DNA of 64,000 nucleotides from Massariosphaeria phaeospora. Its lineage: Eukaryota; Ascomycota; Dothideomycetes; Pleosporales. Of this stretch, positions 20,191 to 31,030 are shown piece by piece. The position numbers and the translations under genes are program-made. Numbering within the stretch: position 1 is the stretch's first letter; every line of letters begins with the position of its first letter. The notes beneath the pieces are model-generated. The model was not told the DNA's origin. It ran no database searches and was given only the letters and a program-made list of their open reading frames with translations. The DNA is taken from contig JAADJZ010000017.1 in assembly GCA_011032825.1 (NCBI GenBank), positions 62,001 through 126,000 of the forward strand. The letters are read 5' to 3'.

Positions 20191-22050
20191 ATGGGAGCAA
20201 TCGACGATGCGATTGATGCGATCGAATCTTTGGATCCAGAAGAATCATTCTCGTATAGAAAAATCGCTGCCACCTATAATGTCAACAGAACTACGTTATC
20301 CCGAAGGCACAAGCGCGTTCAGGCCTCTAATGAAGCTAAAAAGATCAATCAACAGAAACTCAACCCACAGCAAGAGCAGGAGCTTGTACAGTATATCAAA
20401 GGACTATCAGAGAGACATATACCTCCTACAAGAGAGATAATACGAAATTTCGCATCAGCGATAGCACAGGAGCTAGTTAGTGAGAGCTGGGTTACGCGCT
20501 TTATCAACCGGCACAGCATTCATCTTATCTCACAATGGACGGTTGGCATGGACAGCAATCGCCACAAAGCTGATTCAGAGGATAAATATCGCCTCTATTT
20601 TCAGCTCCTACATAGCAAGATCGATCAATATCAGATAGATCCTCGTCATACGTACAATATGGATGAGAAAGGCTTCATAATCGGTATTGTTGGCAGATCA
20701 AAGAGAATATTCAGCCGACGAATGTGGGAGAAGAAGGAGGTTAGGGCATCACTCCAAGATGGAAACCGCGCATGGATTACGCTCCTAGCATGTATATGCG
20801 CTGATGGATCTGCTCTGCTTCCAAGCCTTATCTATGAGGCTACCAATAAGGGCATTCAATCAAGCTAGGTAGACGATATCCAGGCAGGAGAACACCTAGT
20901 CTTTATCACCTCATCACCCTCTGGCTGGACAAACAACGATATTGGACTTGCCTAGCTTGAGCAGGTGTTTGATCGCTGTACAAAAGAGAAGACCCGACGA
21001 TCCTATCAACTCTTAATCCTAAATGGCCACGGATCCCATATTACTATGGATTTTATCAACTACTGTAATCAGAATAAGATTCTCCTTGCTATTCTACCTT
21101 CTCATTCGACTCATACGCTTCAGCCACTTGATGTAGCGATGTTCAAGCTTCTATCAACAGCCTACTCAGCAGAGCTATTAGAATACCTTCATAAAAGCTA
21201 GGGCCTGGCTTCTATTACTAAAGGCAACTTCTTTCCTCTATTCTGGAATGCGTGGAGAGCTTCTTTCAAGGAATCAACTATTCTTAGCTCTTTTAGAGCT
21301 ACAGGCATATCACTACCTAATCCTAAGCCTATCCTTAATAGGTTCGCACAGAATAAAGAATTAGGCAATAGCTCTTTATTAGGGCTTAGCGATTATGACT
21401 GGAGAAAGATGGATAGGCTTGTACGATTAGCAGTGAAGGATTAGAGCAGTTAAGATACACAGAAGCTTCGCCGATCGCTCCACTACCTATCTGTTCAGAA
21501 TGAGCTACTCAAGCATAAGATAGATGGAATTAAGCAAGCGCTATCTATCAAGGAGAAGCGCAAGAAGAAGGGCAAAGCTCTAGACCTCTAACAGCGCTAG
21601 GAATATCATGGTGGAGCCGTCTTCTAGTCACTAAGGAAGATAAGGGAGGCACGTATTCGTTAATCTGTTAGAGAGCAAGAGAAGAAGGAGCAGCAGCTTC
21701 AAAAAGCAGAGACAGCAGAGCTAAAGAAAGCAGCTAAGCTATACAAGGAGAAAATTGCAGAGGAGAAGCGTGTAGCGCGGGAGGCAGCTAAGGTAGCTAG
21801 GGAGAAGGAGATAGCAGAAAAGGCAGCAGAGCGCGCTCGCTAGAAGGAGGCTCGCGACGCTACAAAAGCTCTACAATCTTTACAAAAAAGTAAGAGAAAG
21901 GCTCTGCAGCTATCTCTACAGAGCAAAAAGCGTTACAAACGCAGCGTTGATACTAGAGATGCTGCGGAGGCCTCAGAGGGCGTATCTGCTGTCCCAGCTA
22001 TCCTAACGCGTCGCGGCCGCAGCGTCAAGCTTCCAGATAAATATAAGTAG
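20191..22050 (+). pseudogene. Element 3 transposase, RIP-type stops and catalytic Asp to Asn
   Basis: The frame begins MGAIDDAIDAIESLDPEES and ends KLPDKYK. The N-terminal helix-turn-helix region and first catalytic Asp (YNMDEKGF) are intact. The second catalytic Asp is Asn (LILNGHGSH; codon AAT at 21022-21024, a G-to-A change). The third Asp (LQPLDVAMF) is kept. At least ten stops interrupt the frame, all TAG in the part I read, the first after GIQSS near 20866. The C-terminal region is the same basic coiled coil as in its relatives. It is inactive. Confidence 0.86.
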
Positions 22051-22118
22051 TACGATTTAATCGCGAGTATCAATATAGTACTCCTGATGAATATCTCGCG
22101 ATAATATTAATTGTAGGC

Positions 22119-22130
22119 GGCTCTACAGCC
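22119..22130. repeat. Subterminal palindrome of element 3
   Basis: GGCTCTACAGCC lies after the transposase stop and follows CGCGATAATATTAATTG. It corresponds in position to the motif in elements 1 and 2. Confidence 0.65.
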
Positions 22131-22195
22131 TCAATTCTGATTAATTCGTGATGGTATTAAGTGGCTCGGCACGCGCACAGACACGTTATCAAATA

Positions 22196-22243
22196 CCGTG
22201 CCCGTGCGCGCGGCGCCCGGAGTCGCGCGGCGCCCGGGGAACA
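22196..22243. repeat. Left TIR of element 4
   Basis: This is a perfect inverted match to 24277-24324. It contains CGCGCGGCGCCCGG at 22207-22220 and again at 22224-22237, 17 bp start to start. Confidence 0.92.
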
Positions 22244-22281
22244 CCAAAACACCAAACAAGCCACCAACTTTGACGCGTCGC

Positions 22282-24171
22282 ATCTCAACTACTACAACAG
22301 CTATAGAGGCCGCGCTTGCAGCAATCAAATCGCTTAAACCAGAAGAAAAATTCACATACCAAGCAATAGCTAATAAGTTTAACGTAAACAGAACTACACT
22401 GTCTTGAAAACACCGAGGCCGTTAGAGTACGCAGAAAGCCTAAAGAATCAACTAACAAAAGCTCAGCCTACAACAAGAAATAGAACTTGTAAGCTATATT
22501 AAAAACTTTACAAAGAAAAAGCTGCCTTCTACAAAAGAGATAATACAAAATTTTGCATCTTAGATAGCTACAGAGCCGGTAAGCGACGCTTAGGTAACGC
22601 GCTTTTTCTACTAACAAGACAATTATCTCGTTTCTAAATAGTTCTCTAGGATAGACTCTCTTCGCTACAACGCTAATTCAAACGTTAAGTACGCGCTGTA
22701 TTTTAACTTGCTGCATGCTAAAATAAAGTAGTACAACGTACAGCCGCGTTACTGCTACAATATAAATAAAAAAAGCTTTATAATTAGTGTAACAAGTTGC
22801 TCAAAACAAGTGTTTACTCGACAGTAATAGAAGAAGAAAGAGGTGCGAGCATTACTTCAAGATAGCTTTCGTAAGTAGATAACTTTTCTAGCAGCTATTT
22901 GCGCCGATAGGAGCGCTTTGCTGCCTAGTTTTATTTTCTAAGCGTTATTAGAGTTACTGCAGTTAAGCTAGGTAGCTAACGTTAAAGCAAAAAAGCACAA
23001 CGTCTTTATTACTTTATCCTCGTCTAGCTGAACAAACAATGACGTTAGATTAGCATGGCTTAAGCAGGTTTTTAACTGCTGCACGAAAGAAAAAGCGCGC
23101 AGAGAAAAAAACTAGCGTTTTTTTATACTTAACGGCTATGGCAGTTACTTTACACAGGATTTTATTAACTACTGCAACTCTAATTGTATACTTCTTGCTG
23201 TATTTCTGCTTTACAGTACTTATACGCTTTAGCTACTTAACGTTGTTTACTTTAAACCTCTTTTTAGCGCCTACTCTAAAGAGCTCACTAATTACTTCTA
23301 AAGAACCCAAAAGCTCCTCGCAGTTAAGAAAAGAAACTTCTTTCTACTATTCTAGAGAGCGTAGGAGTTCTCTCTTACGACAAAAATTATTCTTAAGTTC
23401 TTTAAAGCTACTAGTATATAGCCTATAGAGCTAGAGGTTATACTCAATTAGTTTTAGAAAAAAGAGAATAGAGAGCAGAGAGACAGTGAATTACAGTCCT
23501 TAGCACTTAAAGACAGTAACTAGCGTAAGATAGAGCGTTTTCTACGCTCTGCAGTAAAGGATAACGCTACAGAAAAAGCAAAGTTGCTCTTTCAAACGCT
23601 CTACTAACTCCAAGTGCAAAACGAGCTACTACACTATAAGAACAATGAGCTGAGAGAGGCGCTTACTACTAAAAAGAAGCAAAAGAAGCGCAGCAAGCCT
23701 CTCGACCTACAGCAGCGCAAGGAGTACCATAGTAGTGCTGTCTTCTAGTCTCTGCAGAAGATTAGAGAGGCACGTGCACAGGAGGCAGTGAAACAACAAG
23801 AAAAGTATAAAGAGCAGCTTGCAAAGGCGAACAGAAAGGAGCTCCTAGCTGCTGCCAAGCTACTCCGGGAGCAGCAGGCAGAGGAGAGGCGTGTAGCGAG
23901 AGAGAAGGCCAAGGTAGTGCGTGCCAAAGAGCAGGCTAAGAAAGAAGCCGCGCGCGCTGCTCAGATCGCAGCCCAAAACACTAAGAGAGCACCTCAAATT
24001 ACCCAGAAGGGCAAGCGCAAAGCCTTAGGTTTTCCTCTACCGAAGCCCAAGCGACAGAGACGCGGTGGCGGCTCTGCAGCTGTTGCAGAGCCCCCAGAAG
24101 CTGCACCAGAAGCTCTACCCAAAGTTAACTCCTACGGCCGCGCTATTAAGCTTCCACGTAAATATAATTAG
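22282..24171 (+). pseudogene. Element 4 transposase relic, all three catalytic Asp lost
   Basis: The frame is still recognisable (AIEAALAAIKSLKPEEKFTY at the start, AIKLPRKYN at the end), but it has no ATG at the expected place and dozens of stops, nearly all TAG. All three catalytic Asp positions are Asn: YNINKKS (22765-22767), ILNGYGS (23131-23133) and LLNVVYF (23239-23241). GAY to AAY is the G-to-A outcome of RIP on the opposite strand. The last 200 codons (basic coiled coil) are much less damaged than the core. It is the most degraded of the five. Confidence 0.87.
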
Positions 24172-24326
24172 TATAAGTTAATCGCGAGCATGTATACAGT
24201 CGCTCTACTAAAAAATATCGCGATAATAACTATTGTGGCTGCTGCAATAACCTCATCTTTGAAGTAGTGAGCATGATGTTCCCCGGGCGCCGCGCGACTC
24301 CGGGCGCCGCGCGCACGGGCACGGTA

Positions 24327-24372
24327 GAGTGCCCGTGCGCTACACGAGCCATTACAGTACACGAGCCACCCC
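24327..24372. repeat. Left TIR of element 5
   Basis: It contains TACACGAGCCA at 24341-24351 and 24358-24368, 17 bp start to start. It is inverted at 26420-26465. Confidence 0.9.
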
Positions 24373-24479
24373 TTCTAAAATCAGCGCGCGCAAAAATGAA
24401 GCTGTAGAGCTACATACAAATTGTATTATTATAAGATTTTCTAGTGTAGTACTATATAGAGCCTTGCGCAGCTTTTGTA

Positions 24480-26366
24480 CTACTTAAATTTTTGTAGTAC
24501 CTTAATTTGGCGGCCGCGCGTGGTGGTTTTAGGTGGAGGCGATAGCGGCAGAGGTGCAGCATCAACACCACTTTTAGCACCTACAACACGACGCTTTTTT
24601 GTAGATTTTAAAGCAGCGCTTCGTGAGGCTTTTCGCTTGCCCTTGTTTAGTGTATCGCGAGATTTTTGTGAGGTTGCAGCGTCGCGTTGCTGCTTTTTGA
24701 GCGCGCGCGCTGCGGCTAGTTCTGCAGCCCTTGCTTTACGCTCCTCCGCCGCGCGCTCCCTCGCGATTTGCCGCAGCGCCTTTGCCTCCTCTGCTATCTT
24801 TTTCTTGTATAGTGTAGCTGCAGCTTTGAGCTCGCGATTGTGAGTTTTCTGGAGTTTTTCCTGCTCCTCTTCGCGCTGTCTGACCGTCTCGCGCGCACGA
24901 GCTTCTCGAACCTTGCGAGGACTCTATAGTATAGCACCGCTGTGAAACTCCTCGCGCTGCTGCAGGTCAAGGACCTTACTCTTCTTCTTATGCTTCTGTT
25001 TGGTAGTGATCGCGGCGCGCAGGCCTTCGTTTTCGTAGTAGAGGAGCTCGTTTTGAACCTGTAGAGAGTGTAATGCAGCAGCGACGCGTTTGCCTTCAGC
25101 TTTTCCCTTATCCGCAACCGCAGCGTCTAAATTTTTTCGCAGGTCTCTCCAACTATCCCTATCACCTAGCTCCCGCAGTTCTGTATTCCTATCTTGATCA
25201 GAGGTGGTAGTGTTAAAGCGTTTTAGTATAACCTCCGCATCCATCGGCCACACGCCTGTAGCTTGAAAACTCTTCAAAATAAGCTCCGGCCTCATTGTAC
25301 TGCCCCACGCTGACCAAAATATCGGAAAAAAGTCGCCTTTCTTGACGCTAATAAGCCCTTGCGATCGGTGTAGATAGCAGTTGAGTTCTTGAGTATAGTG
25401 CTTCGAAAGCGGCGAGAACATCACCACATCAAGCGGCTGTAAAGTGTGGGTTGAATGAGAAAGAAAAACGGCAAGGAGGATCTTTTTGGCGTCGCAGTAG
25501 TCGATAAACTCGCGCGTAATGTAGCTGCCGTGGCTGTCAACAATAAAGAGGCGCTATTGCCGACGCGCTTTCGTTGCAGTATAGCGCTCAAACAACTGCT
25601 TAAGCTATGCTAATCCAATATCGTTATTCGTCCATCCTAAGGTTGAGTTAGTAACAAGAACCTCGTGTTTTCCAGCTTCAATAGAGTCAACCCAGCTCGA
25701 TTGCAACCCAGCTTTTCCCTCGTAGATGAGAGCGGGCGGCAGTGAGCTTCCATCGCTACAAACGCAAGCTAGAAGCGTGATCCATTCTCTATTGCCATCT
25801 TGTATAGCCGCCGTACGCAGTTTTGCTAGCTAGATTGCTTTAGAAAAGACGCGTTTGGTGCGTGTAGTTATGCCAACGAAGAAGCCTTTCTCATCCATAT
25901 TGTAGGTATTGCCCGGCTCCACATCGTACTCCCGCATTTTCCTATAGAGTAGTTGAAAGTATAGGTCGTATTTCTTATATGAATTAGCTTGGTAACGATT
26001 GCGATCAAGCCCGGCGCTCTATTTGACTGTAAGCTTATCCTTGTGTCGATGCAGAAAGCGCGAAACCTACGCATCTAAAGCCTCCTATTTTGCAACTGCA
26101 CTTGCGAAATTTTGTACCATCTCTTGTGTAGGTAGCAAGCCTCGCTCAGTGCATCTTTCTATGTATATAACGAGTTCTGCCTCTTGTTGTGGGTCGAGTA
26201 ATTGCCGGTGTTCGTGGTACTCCGTCTGAGACTGCGATGTGCCTTGGTGTCTTCGCGACAGCGTCGTGCGATCAACGCCGAACTGTTTGGCAACTTGGCG
26301 GTACGAGAAAGATGCGCCAGGTTCGCGCGAGTTGATTGCTTTAATTGCAGCGTTGATTAGATCCAT
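24480..26366 (-). pseudogene. Element 5 transposase with several TAG stops
   Basis: The frame begins MDLINAAIKAINSREPGAS at 26366 and ends with QIKVLQKFK at 24480. The catalytic Asp residues are all present (YNMDEKGFF, FIVDSHGSY, LQPLDVVMF). Stops interrupt the helix-turn-helix/core region (for example at the Trp position before the SAGLDRNR block) and the block after HSGAIL. The C-terminal coiled coil is long and basic. It is more intact than elements 3 and 4 but not functional. Confidence 0.86.
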
Positions 26367-26575
26367 ATTGGTAGAGTAACGACGTGTCAAAGTTGGGATA
26401 GATCATATGTTTTGAAGTTGGGGTGGCTCGTGTACTGTAATGGCTCGCGTAGCGCACGGGCACTCTAGAGCAACCACCCCGCCATGCTTCTCCACGTCCT
26501 TTACTGCCTCCCTCAAGCATACCAACATAGTCGCACATTTGTCCCCAGAGCTCTTTGCCAAACAATCCTTTCGTT

Positions 26576-27482
26576 ATGCGCCTCTTAAATTTTGAAGGTG
26601 GTACATTCGACCATGGTAGAGCTACCCTTGTTGAATATCATGGTCGTGATATTCCACGCTACGGTATCTTATCGCATACCTGGGGTGAGGATAATGCAGA
26701 GGTTACGTTCGAAGACGCGATAAAGGGTACGGGATGGCATAAGTCTGGCTATGATAAGATACGCTTTTGCGGGGAGAAAGCAAATGAGCAGCTACAGTAC
26801 TTCTGGGTGGATACTTGCTGCATCGACAAGTCGAACAGTGTAGAGCTCCAAGAGGCTATTAACTCCATGTTTCGCTGGTACCAAAATGCGGCTGTATGCT
26901 ACGTATACCTCTCGGACGTTGCGAGTAAAGGACGTGAATATAGTTACACGTCATGGCAGTGCAGCGAGTGGTTCAAGCGGGGATGGGTATAGTCGATCCG
27001 TATCATACCCGAAGACTTTTATTCTAACCTTGTGTACTCAGACTCTCCAGGAGCTTCTCGCTCCCAAATCTGTCGAGTTTTTTTCTGTCGACCGCAACTA
27101 TCTTAGGAATCGGGAATCCCAGGCGCCGAGGATTTACGGGTGGTCTGGGATTCACGGTGAAGCTCTCCACGGACGCGCTTTGGCCTCTTTCAGTGTGGAC
27201 GAGCGTTTGCGATGGGCAGTACAACGAAAAACAACACGGGAGGAAGATGTAGCATACTGTCTGCTCGGTCTTTTCGATGTGCAGATGCCTGTTAGATACG
27301 GAGAAGGCAGGGAACAAGCGTTGCTACGACTTCAAAAACAAATCAGCGAGGCTCAAGAATCTAAAGGACACATCAAACCAGCGGTGAAGTTCATAAGTAG
27401 ACTGATTCGCGTTGGAAACAAACCAGTCCTGGGTACGAGATGGAGACTGAGCCCAATAGAGCGGTGGCTCTATACACGCTGA
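26576..27482 (+). CDS. HET-domain (heterokaryon incompatibility) protein
   Basis: Proteins with a HET domain trigger cell death after fusion of incompatible fungal strains and belong to the fungal NLR-like immune repertoire. Two exons (26576-26986 and 27042-27482) join in phase across a GTATAG...CTCAG intron with a TTCTAACC branch site, giving 283 residues. The three HET blocks are visible: YGILSHTWGEDNAEVTFED (29-47), YFWVDTCCIDKSNSVELQEAI (75-95) and, across the splice, RGWTLQELLAPKSVEFFS. A final block is DVAYCLLGLFDVQMPVRYGEG. The protein ends soon after the HET domain with no NACHT or repeat domain. It could be a short HET protein or a truncated one. The ATG is 110 bp from the end of element 5. 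Confidence 0.87.
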
Positions 27483-28526
27483 ATTTTAGTTGACTCTGTT
27501 ACAGCCTTGACACCTTCACTACAAAGCATAAACAAGAACGCAGGCTTGACGACTGGACAGAGATGGGACGATGTAAGAAACTCCTCGATTCTGTATCGAC
27601 TGCCTGTCTTATCTTTATAGTTCCAAAGACAGCTCGAGAGCGACCGGAGACAGCGCGAAATGGGACCAGCTACCTCCTCACCATATGTGTTTTTGCCTGG
27701 CTGTGGTAACGGGGGTGCCTAGAAGAATACTACCTATGACGACTGTGATGGATGATATCCCGTCCGGTGGTATGTTGTCTTCCCGGTAAGACCACTAAGA
27801 AGAAAGAGTTGGGAGAACTTCCAAAACAAGGTCAACTCCAGAATATATGGCATCTTGGATTATGTTTAGGTGTAGCCTCTATATTACTATTGCTTGCTCC
27901 AAAGTTGACCAGACAGCATACCGCATTGCCGGATTCTAACATAGTCCAAGACAACGGCTGCGTCGATTCCGGACCCGGCTTAATCAGCATAGAGAGGTTG
28001 GGGCCTGGCGGTGAAATATGGCCGAAAACAGGCCAGGTTACGCAAGCTGAACAAAGGCGTCTGCAGGCGGGTCGTCTAGCTCCTTTCCGATGCGCCACTG
28101 TCGGGTGTGTCGAGTGCGTGCGTCGAGTGTCTCGGGGATGGATTGTGGCCATGCAGAGTGATAGCCAGTAGCCTCGACCTCCGACGCGATTTTCCATGCC
28201 GAGGCTTAGCGCGGGCTTGGCGCCAGTAGTACAGTATTCGAGGGCGGCCGGGGCGCGAAATTCACCTTCGCTCCGCTCCGCTCTTCACACGCTCACGGTC
28301 CCTTTCAATTCTCGAGCCTCGTGTGCCTGCCTCCGCTGCTGTGTGCGCCTTCTAGTCTGCTCTGGATACCCTAAACCTGCCGCATACGTCATCCACCGAC
28401 GTGTCCGCCAGTCTTAGCTCCCTCACCGCAACAAGCCCATCCGCCAGCTGCGCAACAGGCTCCCGACCACCAGTATCTTCGCCCTTCCCGCCACCCTGTG
28501 CCCTTCTTCTGTGACTTTGACTAGTC
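27483..28526. other. Spacer between HET gene and eIF2A
   Basis: A 139-codon open frame at 27752-28171 has one hydrophobic stretch (LGLCLGVASILLLLAP) but no recognisable homology; it may be a remnant or chance. The last 300 bp should hold the eIF2A promoter. Nothing else was seen. Confidence 0.45.
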
Positions 28527-31030
28527 ATGGCAGCTCCCACCACACAGTTGGCGTGTATGTTTCGCACCGGGCTGTCGCGGACAATGTAGCTAATCCTCGC
28601 CAGACCGCACCTCCAAGGGCATTGGCGTCTTCAATGCGGCTCCAGTCTACGAAGCGCTCCCTGGCTTCGAGCGGTAAGCCGCATATTTGCCTCTCGCGGG
28701 TACCCGACACTGACGCGCTCCACAGACCCGATGGCAACCTGCGATGCTGCTGCTATTCGCCCGACAGCAAGTACTTTGCATGGGCATCCCCCGAACAGTA
28801 AGCGTTATTTGGTCGAATCTGCCACCCCACACGGCTAACCTCGCGCCTTCAGGGTTTCGGTTATTGATGCGTCGCTTGGCCACATTGTCACCACCCTCCC
28901 CACCCCAAATGTCTTCGAGCTCGGCTTCTCTCCGCTCGGCACTTACATCATCACGTGGCAGCGCTACACCAAGGATGAGGATGGCAATGCGACCAAGAAC
29001 CTGAAGGTGTGGAAGACCACGGTCGACGGAACCGAGGGCAGCGAAGAACGGCCACTTGTCGGCGAATACGTGCAAAAGTCGCAGACTGGTTGGAACCTGC
29101 AGTACACTGCGGATGAGAAGTTCTGCGCGCGCGTGGTAACGAACGAAGTGCAGTTCTACGAGTCGGACGACCTCCGAAAGCCCTGGAACAAGCTCCGCGT
29201 CGAGGGAGTAACTGACTTCGCCGTGTCGCCTGGCAAGAACCATTCAGTTGCAGTTTTTGTGCCGGAGCGAAAGGTAAGCCGCACTCGACAAAGAGGCGAG
29301 CGCGTCTAACCATGTGATGCAGGGCATGCCGGCCGCAGTCAAAGTCTTCCAGGTGCCGCAGTTCAGCGAGCCTGTCTCGCAAAAGACGTTCTTCAAGGCA
29401 GACAAGGTCCAGTTGAAGTGGAACGACCTGGGCACGAGCTTGATCGTCCTGGCGCAGACCGAGGTGGACAAGACAAACAAGAGCTACTACGGTGAAACCA
29501 ACATGTACATCTTGAGCGCTAATGGTTCTTTCGATTCGCGCGTCCAACTCGGTAAGTCCTTTGCCGACGTGTGCCGGCCGTTTCTGACTTCAGGCAGACA
29601 AAGAGGGCCCGATCCATGATGTATCGTGGTCCCCCAGCTCGAAAGAGTTCGGTGTCGTGTACGGTTACATGCCTGCGAAAACCACCATCTTCAACGAGCG
29701 CGCAGTCGCACAGCACAACTTTGATCTAGGACCCCGCAACACTATTCTATTCTCTCCACATGGCCGTTTCGTCCTTGTTGCTGGCTTTGGAAATTTAGCT
29801 GGCCATATGGACGTCTACGATCTGGAGAAGAACTACCACAAGATTTGTACTATCCAGGCCGCCAATTGCACCTATTGCGAGTGGAGCCCAGACGGTAAAC
29901 ATATCCTTACCGCAACTACAAGCCCCCGTCTTCGTGTTGATAATGGAATACGTATCTGGCACCTTGGCGGCAGTCTTATGTACAACGAAGACATAACAGA
30001 GCTTTACCATGTTACATGGCGTCCACAATCGACGCAGACTCATCCGTTGGATAATCCCCTTCATCCCTTGCCGATTCCACACGCATCGGCCCTTGCATAT
30101 CTCAGTACCGTGAAGACGCCATCCAAACCTGCCGGTGCATACCGACCTCCCGGAGCTCGCGGTACGACCACTCCGCTCCTGTTCAAGCGCGAAGACGAGG
30201 GCGGCGCAGCATACAGCAATACTGGGGTGTCTTCGACAAATGCGACGTTTTCCAATGGATTCGGAAAACCGCGTCGTCGGGATGTTCCGGGGGCCGAGAC
30301 CGTCGACTCACTGCCCCCAGGTGCAGCTCCTGGTGGAGGAGTCAGTTTGACTGGCACTGGTGAGGGCGATGAGGCCATGTCGAAGGCAGCCCTGAAGAAT
30401 AAAAAGAAACGAGAGGCAAAGAAGGCTAGAGAAGCTGCTGAGAAGGCCGCCAATCTGGCGGCTGATGGTATCAACCCACCTACTGGTCCTGCCAGCGGTG
30501 GCCGTAGCCCCGAGCGACGAGATCCTCGTGGACACCAACGAAGCCGAAGCAAGAACGGAGGGTTTGGCAGCCAAGGTGGGAGGAACCCCAGCCAGCAACG
30601 TAACTACGGAAGTAGTCCGCATCGCCGCAACGGATCTGGCTACGAAGATCAAAATAACTACAGGGGCAACCAAGACCAAAATAACTACAGGGGCAACCAA
30701 GATCAAAATAACCACAGGGGCAACCACCACCCGGACCACTACCAGCATCATGAGCGTGCTGGTTCTGATCAGCCACAAAAGGCCCCTCAACCTGTTCCTC
30801 CCCCAATCCAAACGGAGAATCAAGGTCCAGGACCCGACTTGACTGTCACTAGTCCTGGCGAGGGACTACAGGACAAGAAGGTTCGCAGCCTTCTCAAAAA
30901 GATGAGGGCTATCGATGATTTGAAAATGAGGCAAGCACGTGGTGAGAAGCTAGAAGACACACAGGTCAAAAAGATTGCCACTGAAGAGTCCATCCGTAAG
31001 GACCTGGGATCACTGGGCTTCAAGGGTTAG
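28527..31030 (+). CDS. Eukaryotic translation initiation factor 2A (eIF2A)
   Basis: WD-repeat beta-propeller protein of the cytosolic translation machinery, linked to GTP-independent delivery of initiator tRNA and non-canonical initiation. Six exons (28527-28554, 28604-28673, 28726-28797, 28853-29273, 29323-29551 and 29598-31030) join in phase to 750 residues. The first intron has textbook GTATGT, GCTAAT and CAG signals. Family blocks are RPDGNLRCCCYSPDSKYFAWASPE, KSYYGETNMYIL, GPIHDVSWSPSSKEFGVVYGYMPAKTTIFN, FDLGPRNTILFSPHGR and GNLAGHMDVYD. The C-terminal third is basic and disordered with a 27-bp tandem repeat, then a conserved helix, KKVRSLLKKMRAIDDLKMRQ. Confidence 0.94.
30647..30727. 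repeat. 27-bp tandem repeat, 3 units, inside eIF2A
   Basis: Three in-frame units (30647-30673, 30674-30700 and 30701-30727) encode DQNNYRGNQ, DQNNYRGNQ and DQNNHRGNH. Units differ by one to a few bases. They lie in the disordered linker, so copy number may vary among strains. Confidence 0.9.

Larger units (their letters stand above)
20093..22186 (+). mobile_element. Element 3: pogo/Fot1-like transposon
   Basis: This 2.09-kb element is flanked by TA at 20091-20092 and 22187-22188. TIRs of 28 bp start ACGTGTCTGTGCGCGTGCC (20093-20120 and 22159-22186). The inner second motif copy is present on the left (20121-20135) but not on the right. The transposase is on the plus strand and broken. Confidence 0.88.
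22196..24324 (+). mobile_element. Element 4: heavily mutated pogo/Fot1-like transposon
   Basis: This 2.13-kb element is flanked by TA (22194-22195 and 24325-24326). Perfect 48-bp GC-rich TIRs span 22196-22243 and 24277-24324, while the interior is strongly shifted to A+T. Only 5 bp plus the two TA sites separate it from element 3. Its right TA is also the left TA of element 5. Confidence 0.9.
24327..26465 (-). mobile_element. Element 5: pogo/Fot1-like transposon
   Basis: This 2.14-kb element is flanked by TA (24325-24326, shared with element 4, and 26466-26467). TIRs of 46 bp span 24327-24372 and 26420-26465 with one mismatch, starting GAGTGCCCGTGCGCTAC. The transposase is on the minus strand. 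Confidence 0.9.
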
